Shown here: one piece after another, positions 50,519 through 60,707 of the stretch
Position numbering within the stretch: position 1 is the stretch's first letter
How the letters are laid out: the number at the start of each line of letters is the position of its first letter
Assembly (NCBI GenBank): GCA_020637675.1
Contig: JACKKD010000004.1
Coordinates: forward strand, 32,155 to 96,154
Direction: 5' to 3'
DNA: 64,000 bases
Source: Paracoccaceae bacterium
GTDB lineage: Bacteria > Pseudomonadota > Alphaproteobacteria > Rhodobacterales > Rhodobacteraceae
Notes under the pieces: generated by a model
Seen by the model: the letters and a program-made list of their open reading frames with translations, nothing else
Databases searched by the model: none
Told to the model about the DNA's origin: nothing
Position numbers and translations under genes: made by a program

Positions 50519-50530
50519 ATTTGATCAAAT
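50519..50530. promoter_or_regulatory. perfect 12-bp palindrome between gabD and a hydrolase gene
   Basis: ATTTGATCAAAT is fully self-complementary. It lies in the 85-bp AT-richer gap between the divergent starts at 50496 and 50582. Its size and place suggest an operator for a GntR-type or similar repressor acting on one or both genes. The regulator is not in the window. Confidence 0.5.
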
Positions 50531-50581
50531 GCCCGAAGCGCGACTCGTTGTCCAGCCGGGCGGCTGACCGGGATTGCTTGC

Positions 50582-51370
50582 ATGAGATATGACGATGCCT
50601 ATCAGAATGCAAAATACATTCCGGGCGGCGACACCTTTCCGCCGCGCTGGGAGCGGGCCTCGGCGACGTTCCGCGACGCGCTCGGGGCGCGGGCGAGGCC
50701 GGGCCTGCGCTACGGGGCGGATGAAAATGCGTGGTTCGACCTCTTCCTGCCTGAGGCGGAACCCGAAGGATTGGTGATCTTCATCCACGGCGGCTACTGG
50801 CTCCGCTTCGGTCCGCGGGATTTCTCGCACCTCGCGGCGGGTGCCCTCGCCCGGGGTCGCGCTGTGGCGATGCCTGCCTACACGCTCGCGCCCGCAGCCC
50901 GGATCGGCGCGATGACGCGCCAGATCGCGGCAGCGATCGCCGCCGCGGCCGAGGCGGTGGCAGGCCCCATCGTCGTCACCGGCCATTCCGCCGGCGGTCA
51001 CCTCGCCGCGCGGATGGCCTGCGCCGATATCTCCCTGCCGGACGAGGTCCCGGCCCGCTTCGCGCGGGTGGTGCCGATCTCGCCCATCGGGGACCTCCGG
51101 CCGCTCCGCGAGACGGCGATGAGTGCCGACCTCCGGCTCGACGCCGACGAGGCGCTGGCCGAAAGCCCGGCGCTCCTGCCCCTTCGGCCTCGCGTTCCCG
51201 TCCACGTCTGGGTCGGCGGGGCCGAGCGGCCGGCCTTCCTCGACCAGGCGCGGCGGCTTGGCAATGCCTGGGCCTGCCCGGTCACGGTGGAGGCGGGCCG
51301 GCACCACTTCGACGTTATCGAAGGGCTGGAGCAGGCGGAGAGCCCGCTGATGCGCGCGCTCCTGGACTGA
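50582..51370 (+). CDS. alpha/beta hydrolase, kynurenine formamidase-like
   Basis: This 262-residue alpha/beta hydrolase begins MRYDDAYQNAKYIPGGDTFP. The oxyanion-hole motif is VIFIHGGYWLRFG near residue 65. The nucleophile elbow GHSAGGHLAARM near residue 138 supplies Ser, and HHFDVIEGL near the end supplies the catalytic His. HGGYW is typical of arylformamidase/kynurenine formamidase-like esterases. A second tryptophan-pathway gene is not nearby, so the substrate is open. It is divergent from gabD. Confidence 0.85.
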   Translation: MRYDDAYQNAKYIPGGDTFPPRWERASATFRDALGARARPGLRYGADENAWFDLFLPEAEPEGLVIFIHGGYWLRFGPRDFSHLAAGALARGRAVAMPAYTLAPAARIGAMTRQIAAAIAAAAEAVAGPIVVTGHSAGGHLAARMACADISLPDEVPARFARVVPISPIGDLRPLRETAMSADLRLDADEALAESPALLPLRPRVPVHVWVGGAERPAFLDQARRLGNAWACPVTVEAGRHHFDVIEGLEQAESPLMRALLD

Positions 51371-51373
51371 CCT

Positions 51374-52120
51374 TCAGGCGAGACTGCCGAGGGGGATGAA
51401 CTCGGGACTGTGCGGCCCGAGCGCCGCGCCGGTCCAGTCGCCCAGCCACCGCTCCACCCGGAGCCCCGCCGCGGCGATCGCGCGCTCGATCTCTGCGAGC
51501 GGCGGAAAGGCGATGCGCGAGGTTGCTGCGGAGTGCCGGCCATCGGCGTCGACCCGGTAATGCGTCTCGTAGGTGACGATCCCGCTCGCCGGATCCCGGG
51601 CGACATCGTTCCAGGCGCAGACCGGGCCGAGGAGGGGGTCGACAAACCGCCGCCGCGAGGCATCCGGCCGCCATTCCTTCCACTCCTGCCGCTCCGGGTT
51701 GCGGCTGTCGAAGACGAAGCGGCCGCCGGGGGCGAGGTGGGCGGCGATGGCGAGAAGGCAGGCGGCGCGGTCCAAGGGCGAAAGCAGGGTCTGGAATGCG
51801 TGGCCCGTCATCACGATCAGGCCGAACCGTTCCCCGAGGCGAAGACCGCGGGCATCGCCCTCGACCCAGTGCACCCGTTCCGCCCCCGGCTTGATGCGGG
51901 CGAGGTCCAGCATCGCGCAGGCCGGATCGACCGCCGTCACCGCCGCGCCATGCTCGGCCGCGATGCGGATCGCGAGTTCGCCGGTCCCGCAGCCGAGGTC
52001 GAGCACGCTGCGGCAGCCTGCCGCAAGGTGCAGGCAGAAGGCGCTGTCGTCCGTCCAGCCGTTGTCGAGGTCGTAGAACCGCGCCAGCGCCGGGTCGGTG
52101 TAGAGCCGGTCCTCAGCCAT
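51374..52120 (-). CDS. class I SAM-dependent methyltransferase
   Basis: This 248-residue methyltransferase begins MAEDRLYTDPALARFYDLDN. Motif I is VLDLGCGTGELAIRIA near residue 42, the acidic loop is VTAVDPACAMLDLAR, and post-I/IV is LIVMTGHAFQTLLS. GGRFVFDSRNPE is typical of YdaC/UbiE-like small-molecule enzymes. The substrate is unknown. Its start overlaps the end of the P1 peptidase gene by eight bases, making it the last gene of the Opp-like operon. Confidence 0.87.
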   Translation of the reverse strand: MAEDRLYTDPALARFYDLDNGWTDDSAFCLHLAAGCRSVLDLGCGTGELAIRIAAEHGAAVTAVDPACAMLDLARIKPGAERVHWVEGDARGLRLGERFGLIVMTGHAFQTLLSPLDRAACLLAIAAHLAPGGRFVFDSRNPERQEWKEWRPDASRRRFVDPLLGPVCAWNDVARDPASGIVTYETHYRVDADGRHSAATSRIAFPPLAEIERAIAAAGLRVERWLGDWTGAALGPHSPEFIPLGSLA

Positions 52121-53108
52121 CCCCGAACCGCGCGCGCCAGGTGGGCATGAGGTCGCCGGGCCGGGCGGCGGCCTCGAAGACAGCCCGTGCGACGGCGCGG
52201 GCAAGGCAGCATGCGGCCGCGTGGCCGAGGCGGAACGGATCGGCCAAGGGATCGGGCAGGGGCTTCGCCCCGGTCGCCGCCGTGAAGACCAGGTCGCCGT
52301 CGAAGGGCGTGTGCGACGGCACTATGGCGCGCGCCATTCCGTCATGGGCCGTCGTCGCCATCCGCTGGGCCTCGGCCTGAGTCAGCCGCGCGTCGGTGGC
52401 GACGATGGCGATGGTCGTGGCCTCGCCAAGGCGCTTGGCTGGCGTGGGCTCCACCGCCGCCGGGAAGGCGGAGGGCAGGCCGAAGCCGCCGAACTCCTCG
52501 CCCAGTTCCCAGGGCGCCGCCCAGAATTCCCGCCCCGCGCCCACGGTCACGGACCCGAGCGCGTTGACGGCGACGAGCGCACCCACCGTCAAGCCGTTTT
52601 CCAGCACCACCGAAGCCGACCCGAGACCCCCCTTCAGCCCATGGGTCGTAGCCCCCGTGCCGGCCCCGGCGGTGCCGAGTGCGAAGTCATCGCCCGCCGC
52701 CGCCAGCGCTGCGCGGCCAAGCCCGCGATAAGGGTTCTCCGCCCAGTCCTTCGCGCCACCGTTCAGGAGGTCGAAGAGTATCGCCGCCGGCACGATCGGA
52801 ACCCGCTGGTCGCCCACGGCAAAGCCGCGCCCCGCGGCACGAAGCGCGTCGGCCACGCCCGACGCCGCGTCGAGACCGAGCGCGGAACCGCCCGAGAGGA
52901 CCAGAGCGTCGACCTCCTGGACCAGCCGGTCGGGGGCGAGAAGGTCGGTTTCCCGCGTCCCCGGCGCGCCGCCCATCACATGGACGGCGGCGGTGAGGGG
53001 CCGGTCGCCGGCGAGCACCGTCACCCCGGTCCGCACCCGGTGATCCTCGGCATTGCCCACCCTCAGTCCGGCGACGTCGGTTATCAGGTTTCTTGGTCCC
53101 GGACGCAT
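52113..53108 (-). CDS. P1-family (DmpA/NylC-type) peptidase
   Basis: This 331-residue autoprocessing N-terminal nucleophile hydrolase begins RPGPRNLITDVAGLRVGNAE. It has VLSGGSALGLDAASGV and VPAAILFDLLNGG, both family hallmarks. GLKGGLGSASVVLENG near residue 160 is the probable self-cleavage zone, in which Ser would become the N-terminal nucleophile. Known relatives are L-aminopeptidase DmpA, beta-peptidyl aminopeptidases and 6-aminohexanoate oligomer hydrolases. In this operon it would hydrolyse a peptide or amide taken up by the Opp-like transporter. Confidence 0.88.
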   Translation of the reverse strand: MRPGPRNLITDVAGLRVGNAEDHRVRTGVTVLAGDRPLTAAVHVMGGAPGTRETDLLAPDRLVQEVDALVLSGGSALGLDAASGVADALRAAGRGFAVGDQRVPIVPAAILFDLLNGGAKDWAENPYRGLGRAALAAAGDDFALGTAGAGTGATTHGLKGGLGSASVVLENGLTVGALVAVNALGSVTVGAGREFWAAPWELGEEFGGFGLPSAFPAAVEPTPAKRLGEATTIAIVATDARLTQAEAQRMATTAHDGMARAIVPSHTPFDGDLVFTAATGAKPLPDPLADPFRLGHAAACCLARAVARAVFEAAARPGDLMPTWRARFGDG

Positions 53109-53117
53109 CGCCGCCTC

Positions 53118-53146
53118 GCTTTCTGTCGTGAAATACTCCCCGGGGG
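53118..53146 (-). repeat. short intergenic element, copy 2
   Basis: On the minus strand CCCCCGGGGAGTATTTCACG continues into ACAGAAAG just before the P1 peptidase start. It resembles the element at 27771-27803 (GAGGTATTTGGGGCAAGATG) in its GAG-TATTT core and A/G-rich tail. Confidence 0.4.
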
Positions 53147-53176
53147 TCCAGGGGTGGAAAACTGTCAGCGCGGCCC

Positions 53177-53917
53177 TCAGATGCAGCGCCCGCCGTCGAC
53201 CTCTAGCGCAACCCCGGTGATCATCGACGCCTCGTCCGAGCAGAGGAAGCAGGCCGCATTGCCCATGTCCTCCGGTGTCGAAAAGCGCCCGATGGGGATC
53301 GTTGCGAGGAACTTCGCCCGCATCTCGGGCGTATCCTCGCCCATGAAGCTCTTCAGAAGCGGCGTCTCGCCGGCCACCGGGCAGATCGCGTTCACACGGA
53401 TTCCCGCGGGCGCAAGCTCCACCGCCATCGCCTTCGTCGCGGTGATCATCCAGCCCTTGGAGGCATTGTACCAGTTGAGCCGCGGCCGGGGCGAAAGGCC
53501 GGCGGTCGAGGCGACGTTCAGGATCGCACCCGCGCCCTGCGCCTTCATCATCGGCACGACGGCCCGCGCGGTCAGGTAGACCGCCTTGCAGTTGACCGCG
53601 AAGACCCGGTCGAAATCGGCCTCCGTCACTTCCTCGAGGGGCGCGGGCAGGTGCGTCACCCCGGCGTTGTTGACGAGAATGTCGATCCGCCCGAGGGCGG
53701 CCCCTGCGGCCTCGACCATCGCCCTGACCTCCGCGCCCGAGGCCACGTTGGCGCGAAAGGCTAGGCCGCCGATCCCGGCCGCCACGTCCCGCGCCGCCGC
53801 CTCGTTGATGTCGGCCACCATGACCCTTGCGCCTTCGGCCGCGAACTTGCGCGCTATGCCCGCGCCGAAGCCGGAGCCGGCGCCGGTGACGATGGCGGAC
53901 TTGCCCTTCAGCCGCAT
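53177..53917 (-). CDS. SDR-family oxidoreductase
   Basis: This is a 246-residue classical short-chain dehydrogenase. It has the cofactor motif TGAGSGFGAGIA near residue 12, NNAG in ILVNNAGVTHL, the catalytic Ser in ILNVASTAGLS, and YxxxK in WYNASKGWM near residue 155. The end MITGVALEVDGGRCI is canonical, so unlike the SDR at 9407 it has an intact active site. It follows the aldehyde dehydrogenase gene by nine bases. It probably oxidises an alcohol or ketone intermediate of the compound imported by the Opp-like transporter. Confidence 0.9.
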   Translation of the reverse strand: MRLKGKSAIVTGAGSGFGAGIARKFAAEGARVMVADINEAAARDVAAGIGGLAFRANVASGAEVRAMVEAAGAALGRIDILVNNAGVTHLPAPLEEVTEADFDRVFAVNCKAVYLTARAVVPMMKAQGAGAILNVASTAGLSPRPRLNWYNASKGWMITATKAMAVELAPAGIRVNAICPVAGETPLLKSFMGEDTPEMRAKFLATIPIGRFSTPEDMGNAACFLCSDEASMITGVALEVDGGRCI

Positions 53918-53926
53918 CGGCCCTCC

Positions 53927-55370
53927 CTAGCCGTGCCGCGCCGCGACGGTCTTCAGGGCCGAGAAGCCGTAGAGCGCCTCGAACCCCTTTTCCCGCCCGT
54001 GGCCGGATCTGCCTACGCCTCCGAACGGCAGTTCCACCCCGCCGCCGGCGCCGTAGTTGTTGAGGAAAACCTGCCCCGCCCGGAGGCCTTTCGCAAGCCG
54101 CATCTGGCGGGCGCCGCTCTCGGTCCAGACCGAGGCGACAAGGCCGTAGTCGGTGCCGTTGGCGATGGCCAGTGCCTCCGCCTCGTCCGTGAACGGGATC
54201 ACCACCTGCGCGGGGCCGAAAATCTCCTCCCGCGCCAGCGGGTGATCGGGGCCGGGGCCGGCGAGAAGCATCGGCGCGACGTAGTGGCCGCCTGCCGGCG
54301 CGTCCGCGACGATGCTGCCCCGGGCCGCGACGCTGCCTTCGGGCGCCATCGCAAGGAAGCCCTCCACGACGGCCCTCTGCCGGGCCGAGATCAGCGGGCC
54401 GAGGTCTAGGTCGGCCATCGCCGGGCCCGCCTTCAGCGCGCGGTAGCGCTCGGCCATCCGTTCGACCACCTCGTCGTAGCGGCTGCGTTCGACGAGGATG
54501 CGCGAGGCGGCAGAGCAGGTCTGGCCGGCGTTCTGGATTCCTGCGTTCACGAGGAAGGGCAGCGCCGCGTCGAGGTCGGCGTCGGCGAAGACGAGTTGTG
54601 GTGACTTGCCACCAAGCTCCAGCGTCACCGGCACGACATTGGCCGCCGCCGCCGTCTGGATGAGCCGGCCGACTGCGACCGAGCCGGTGAAGCTGAGGTG
54701 ATGGACCCCCGGATGCGATGCAAGGGCCGCGCCCGCCTCCTCGCCGCGCCCCGTCACGACGTTGAGCGCGCCGGGCGGCAGGCCCGCCTCCATGGCGATC
54801 CGCGCGAAGGCGAGCGCTGTGACCGAGGCCTCCTCGGCCGGTTTCAGAACGCAGGCGTTGCCCATGGCGAGGGCCGCCCCGACCGATCGGCCGACGATCT
54901 GCATCGGGTAGTTCCAGGGCACGATGTGTCCTGTCACCCCATGCGGCTCGCGCAGCGTGTAGACGGTGTAGCCATCAAGGTAGGGAATCGTCTCGCCCAT
55001 CACCTTGTCGGCCGCGCCGCCGTAGAATTCCATGTATCGCGCAAGGGCGAGCGCATCGGCCCTCGCCTGTTTCAACGGTTTGCCCACATCGGCTGCCTCC
55101 AACCGGGCGAGGACGTCGGCACGGGCAAGTACGATCTGGCCGATCCGGGCGAGGATGCGCCCGCGCTCGGCCGCCGTCATCCGCCCCCAGTTCCCGGCCC
55201 GCGCCGCCTCGGCGGCGGCGACCGCCGCGTCGATGTCGCCGGTCCTGCCGCGTCCGAGGGCGCCGATTTCGAACCCCGTCGAGGGGTCCTCGATCGGCAG
55301 CGTCTCCGACGCCGCGCGCCACTGCCCGCCGATCAGCATCTCAGCCGGATCGAACCAGAGGGGGAGGGTC

Positions 55371-55387
<17 letters not shown>
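53927..55387 (-). CDS. aldehyde dehydrogenase family protein
   Basis: This 486-residue NAD-dependent aldehyde dehydrogenase has VTGHIVPWNYPMQIVGRSVG, then FTGSVAVGRLIQTAA, the general base Glu in TLELGGKSPQLVFADADLD near residue 245, and the catalytic Cys in NAGQTCSAASRILV near 280. It also has PFGGVGRSGHGREKGFEALY. It resembles betaine/aminoaldehyde or gamma-aminobutyraldehyde dehydrogenases, but the substrate cannot be fixed. ATG 55387 overlaps the end of the ATPase gene by 17 bases, which shows operon membership. Confidence 0.88.
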
Positions 55388-56971
<1,584 letters not shown>

Positions 56972-56975
<4 letters not shown>

Positions 56976-57784
56976 GCCGCGCGCCTTGAGCGCGGATCGA
57001 GGTAATCCCGCAGCCCGTCGCCGAGGAGGTTGAGCCCGAGGACGGTCAGCACGATGGCGAGGCCGGGGAAGATGGCGACATGGGGAGCGATCGTCACCAT
57101 CGTCTGTGCCTCGGCCAGCATCCGTCCCCACGAGGGCGTCGGCGGCTGTGCGCCGAGGCCGACGTATGAAAGCCCTGCCTCGGCGAGGATGCCGAGCGAG
57201 AACTGGATCGTGCCCTGAACGATCAGCAGGTTGAGGATGTTGGGCAGGATGTGTTCAGCCGAGATGCGGACCCGCCCCTTGCCGGCCACCTCCGCCGCGC
57301 GGATGAAGTCGAGCGTCCAGAGGCTGAGCGCCCCGCCGCGCGTCACGCGGGCAAAGACAGGGATGTTGAAGATGCCGATGGCGATGATCGCATTCGTCGC
57401 GGAGGGTCCGAAGACGGCGGTGATGAGGATCGCGATGACGAGTGAGGGGAAAGCGAAGACGAGGTCGTTGCCGCGCATCACCACCTCGTCCGCGAGGCTC
57501 CCCCGCGTGGCGGCGGCAAAGAGGCCGAGCGGCACGCCCGCGCCCATGCCGATGCCCACCGCCACCAGGGCGACGGCGATCGAGGTCTTCGCCCCCGCCA
57601 TCAGCAGGGAGGCGATGTCGCGGCCGAAGTGGTCGGTGCCGAGCCAGTGCGTGGCCGAGGGCGGCTGCAGCTTCTCGGCGATGGCGAGCGTGGACGTGTC
57701 GTAAGGCGTCCAGACCAGCGCGACGAGCGCCGCCGCAAGGGCCGAGAGCGCGAGCGCGAGGCCGAGCGCGAAGGAAACCCTCAT
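56972..57784 (-). CDS. peptide-type ABC transporter permease (DppC/OppC-like)
   Basis: This 270-residue permease has an N-terminal helix, then HWLGTDHFGRDIASLLMAGA, the family signature preceding the BPD_transp_1 domain. The EAA loop is RAAEVAGKGRVRISAEHILPN. About six helices are present, and GLNLLGDGLRDYLDPRSR closes it. It pairs with the DppB-like permease encoded directly upstream (ATGA overlap). Confidence 0.92.
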
Positions 57785-58725
57785 GCCCGCTTCCTCAGCC
57801 GGGGGTCGATCGTCGCGTAGGCGAGATCGACGAGGAAGGTCACAAGGATTACCGCGAAGACGAGGATCATGACGACGGATTCCACCACGATCAGGTCACG
57901 CTGGGTGATCGCCTGGAAGATCAGCCGCCCGAGGCCGGGCAGGTAGAAGACGTTCTCGATGATGATCGCGCCCGCGAGGAGGAAGGAGAACTGCATCCCG
58001 AGGATCGTGAGGACCGGGATCATCGCGTTGCGCAGGGCGTGACGCAGCATCGTCTGACCCTCCGTCAGCCCCTTCGCGCGGGCGGTACGGATGTAGTCCT
58101 GCCCGAGCGTCTCGATCAGAGCCGAGCGGAGAACGCGGGCGAGGATGGCGGCCTGCGGCAGCGCCAGAGCGACGGCCGGAAGCGTCAGCGCCCTGACGCC
58201 CGCCAGGGGGTCGCTCCATCCCGGGAAGCCGCCGGCCGGGAAAAGCTGCCAGTGCAGTGCGAAGGTGAGGACGAGGAGCATGGCGAACCAGAAGTTCGGG
58301 AGCGCGATGCCGACCTGTGTCGCCCCCATCACCGCGGCATCCGCCGCCCGGCCCCGACGTGCGGCGGCCAGAAGGCCTGCCGGAAAGGCGATCAGCACGG
58401 CGAGCAGGAGGGCGTAGAGGGCGAGTGGCAAGGAGACGGCGAGCCGCTGGGCCACGAGGTCGGCCACCGGCACCTTGTAGGTGTAGGACTGGCCGAAATC
58501 GCCCGTCGCCATCCCGGCGACCCAGTGAATGTAGCGGATCGGCAGGGCTTCGTTCAGTCCGAGACGCTCGCGCAACGCTGCCACCGTCTCCGCGCTCGCG
58601 TTCAGTCCAAGCATGTAGGAAGCCGGGTCGCCCGGGACGATCTCGATGACGGCGAAGATCACGAGGCTTGCCACCACGAGGCTGAGGGCCAGAGAGACGA
58701 GACGTCCGAGGAGATAGCGCAGCAT
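57781..58725 (-). CDS. peptide-type ABC transporter permease (DppB/OppB-like)
   Basis: This 314-residue permease begins MLRYLLGRLVSLALSLVVAS, the usual DppB start. It has FAVIEIVPGDPASYMLG, the EAA loop TARAKGLTEGQTMLRHALRN, and ends VDLAYATIDPRLRKRA. It has six helices. It is first of the seven-gene minus-strand operon. AAGGGGC lies just before its ATG. No substrate-binding protein gene lies upstream; instead there is a 241-bp stretch and then a decayed glyA. Confidence 0.92.
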   Translation of the reverse strand: MLRYLLGRLVSLALSLVVASLVIFAVIEIVPGDPASYMLGLNASAETVAALRERLGLNEALPIRYIHWVAGMATGDFGQSYTYKVPVADLVAQRLAVSLPLALYALLLAVLIAFPAGLLAAARRGRAADAAVMGATQVGIALPNFWFAMLLVLTFALHWQLFPAGGFPGWSDPLAGVRALTLPAVALALPQAAILARVLRSALIETLGQDYIRTARAKGLTEGQTMLRHALRNAMIPVLTILGMQFSFLLAGAIIIENVFYLPGLGRLIFQAITQRDLIVVESVVMILVFAVILVTFLVDLAYATIDPRLRKRA

Positions 58726-58966
58726 GCCGGGCCCCTTCCTGGCACCGAGGCTAGGGCGAAGGCTCGCGGCGGTCCAGAGGGGGACGACCTTGTCCGGCCA
58801 GATGATCCGGCGAAAGCCGCGACGGGCGAAACCAGAGGGCCGATTGCGCGCGCCCGCCGGTCTCGCCGCGCCTGAGAAAACGGCGTCCGCCGCTGTGGGC
58901 GACGGGGATTGCTGGGCCGCGAGGGCGGTGAGTACTGGTGACGCCTGGACCTGCCGGCCGGGCGGA

Positions 58967-59538
58967 TCAGAGGCCGGGGTAGATCGGGAACCCCTGGCAG
59001 AGAGCCGCGACCCCGGCTTTCACGCCGGCTTCGACCGTGCCGTTGCCGTCCTCGCCAGTTTCGGCGAGCCTGCCGACGACCTCGATGATCTGTTGGGCGA
59101 TCGTGCGGAACTCGGCTTCGCCGAAACCGCGCGCCGTGCCGGCGGGGGGTGCCGAGGCGGATGCCGGAGGTGATCGTCGGCTTCTCCGTGTCGAAGGGGA
59201 TGCCGTTCTTGTTGCAGGTGATACCGGCGCGGCCGAGCGCCTTTTCCTGGCATTGCCCCTCACGCCATTGGCCGCAGGTCGACGAGCATCGGGTGCGTGT
59301 CGGTGCCGCGGTCACGATGTCGAGCCCGCCCGCCTGCCCGGAGAGCCCACGGCGGAATCGTTTGTCATCACCGAGCCCTGCGCCTCCAGCCGGCGCGGCT
59401 GACGATGTTCTCGCTGGCGATCAGTTCGATCTCGTGGCGCTGGCGGCCAAGCTCCTGGTCGACCGCGCCGAAAGGTCTGGGGTCACGGCCGGCGAGCGGT
59501 TCGGTGAAGAAGCCCGTGTCGCGGTGCGGGGCGTTCAT
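58967..59538 (-). pseudogene. glyA: decayed glyA (serine hydroxymethyltransferase)
   Basis: ATG 59538 opens a GlyA N terminus: MNAPHRDTGFFTEPLAGRDP, then ELGRQRHEIELIASENIVSR. Near 59390 the frame breaks by one base; LEAQGSVMTN continues in another frame. The central region with the PLP lysine is absent. The C terminus resumes as GTDTHPMLVDLRP, then shifts to GRAGITCNKNGIPFDTEKPT with ITSGIRLGTP, then shifts again to GFGEAEFRTIAQQIIEVVGR and ends FPIYPGL at 58967. About 55 N-terminal and 115 C-terminal residues of some 430 remain, with several frameshifts, so it cannot be functional. Nothing was recognised in 58726-58966 apart from the promoter region expected for the permease operon. Confidence 0.85.
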
Positions 59539-59719
59539 GGTCGGGTCCTTCGCTGAGCAGGTCCATCCCGGACCGGCAGCCATGCGGTTCCTGGTTTGCA
59601 TGAGCGGCATGCCGTTCGATGACCCTGCGCCACAGGCGCCGCATCTCGCCGCGCAGCGCAACGGAACGGTCCCAGGCGTCCACGCCCGCAAGGTAGGTCG
59701 GCTGCGAAACGGCAAGCAT
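59483..59719 (-). CDS. small unassigned ORF between hprA and decayed glyA
   Basis: This 78-codon ORF begins MLAVSQPTYLAGVDAWDRSV three bases after the hprA stop. Its central part, RGEMRRLWRRVIERHAAHAN, is amphipathic and basic. It overlaps the remaining 5' end of glyA, so its last 20 codons are probably not original. It may be a truncated small gene of the serine-cycle operon or a chance frame. No family was recognised. Confidence 0.3.
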   Translation of the reverse strand: MLAVSQPTYLAGVDAWDRSVALRGEMRRLWRRVIERHAAHANQEPHGCRSGMDLLSEGPDHERPAPRHGLLHRTARRP

Positions 59720-59722
59720 GGC

Positions 59723-60694
59723 TCAGGCGACCCGGTCACGCGGCGCGCGTCCGCCGAAGAAATCGGTCAGGTTCTCCAGCACGCGGAAGCCCATCGCCTC
59801 GCGCGTTTCGCGCGTGGCCGAGCCGAGATGCGGCAGCAGCACGAGATTGTCGGCGCCGAGAAGCTCGTCCGGGATCCGCGGCTCACGCTCGAAGACGTCG
59901 AGACCGGCGCCGCCGATCGTGCCGAACCACAGGGCCTGCGCCAGCGCGTGTTCGTCAACGACCTCGCCGCGCGCGGTGTTGATGAGGAAGGCGCCGGGGC
60001 GCATCAGGTCAAGCCGGCGGCTGTTCATCAGGTGGCGGTTGGTCTTGCCGCCCGGGCAGTGGAGCGACACGAAGTCGCACTCGGGCAAGAGGTCCTCGAC
60101 CGTCGGGACCTGGGTCGCGTTGAAGCGCGCCAGCACTTCGGCCGGGACCGGAGACCGGTTCTGCACGAGGATCCTCATGCCGAAGCCGAAATGCGCCCGC
60201 TGCGCCATGGCCTGGCCGATGCGACCGAAGCCGATGATGCCGAGCGTCGCGCCGGAAACCTTGGTGCCGATCAGATGCGTCGGCCGCCAGCCGGTCCAGC
60301 GGCCCTCGCGCAGCTCGCGCTCACCCTCGCTGGCGCGCCGCGCCACCATGAGCAACAGCGTCATTGCGATGTCGGCGGTGCATTCCGACAGGACGTCGGG
60401 TGTGTTGGTCACGGCAATGCCGCAGCTCTTCGCGGCCTCGGTGTCGATATGGGCGAAACCGACTCCGTAGTTGGCCAGAATCCGGGTGCGCGGCGAAGAC
60501 CCGGCGAAGATCGTCGCCGGAAGGCGGTCGGTCACGGTCGGCAGGATCGCGTCGTATCGGCCCATCGCATCGCGAAGCTCCGCCTCGGTCAGCGGCCTGT
60601 CCGAGGCGTTCAGGTCAAGGTCGAAGGCCTCTTCCATCCGTCGTTCTACCGCGCGGGGCCACCGGCGCGTCACAAGGACCTTGGGTTTCGTCAT
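59723..60694 (-). CDS. hprA: D-2-hydroxyacid dehydrogenase, hydroxypyruvate/glyoxylate reductase-like
   Basis: This 323-residue NAD(P)H-dependent dehydrogenase has ILANYGVGFAHIDTEAAKSC, the cofactor motif GIIGFGRIGQAMAQRA near residue 150, catalytic Arg in LINTARGEVVDEHAL, Glu in GLDVFEREPRIPDELL, and His in LLPHLGSATRET. In the serine cycle this enzyme reduces hydroxypyruvate to glycerate. The neighbouring malate-CoA ligase and aminotransferase genes support that role over a general glyoxylate reductase. It starts 13 bases after the mtkB stop. Confidence 0.85.
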   Translation of the reverse strand: MTKPKVLVTRRWPRAVERRMEEAFDLDLNASDRPLTEAELRDAMGRYDAILPTVTDRLPATIFAGSSPRTRILANYGVGFAHIDTEAAKSCGIAVTNTPDVLSECTADIAMTLLLMVARRASEGERELREGRWTGWRPTHLIGTKVSGATLGIIGFGRIGQAMAQRAHFGFGMRILVQNRSPVPAEVLARFNATQVPTVEDLLPECDFVSLHCPGGKTNRHLMNSRRLDLMRPGAFLINTARGEVVDEHALAQALWFGTIGGAGLDVFEREPRIPDELLGADNLVLLPHLGSATRETREAMGFRVLENLTDFFGGRAPRDRVA

Positions 60695-60707
60695 CGCGTC
60701 CTCCCGT

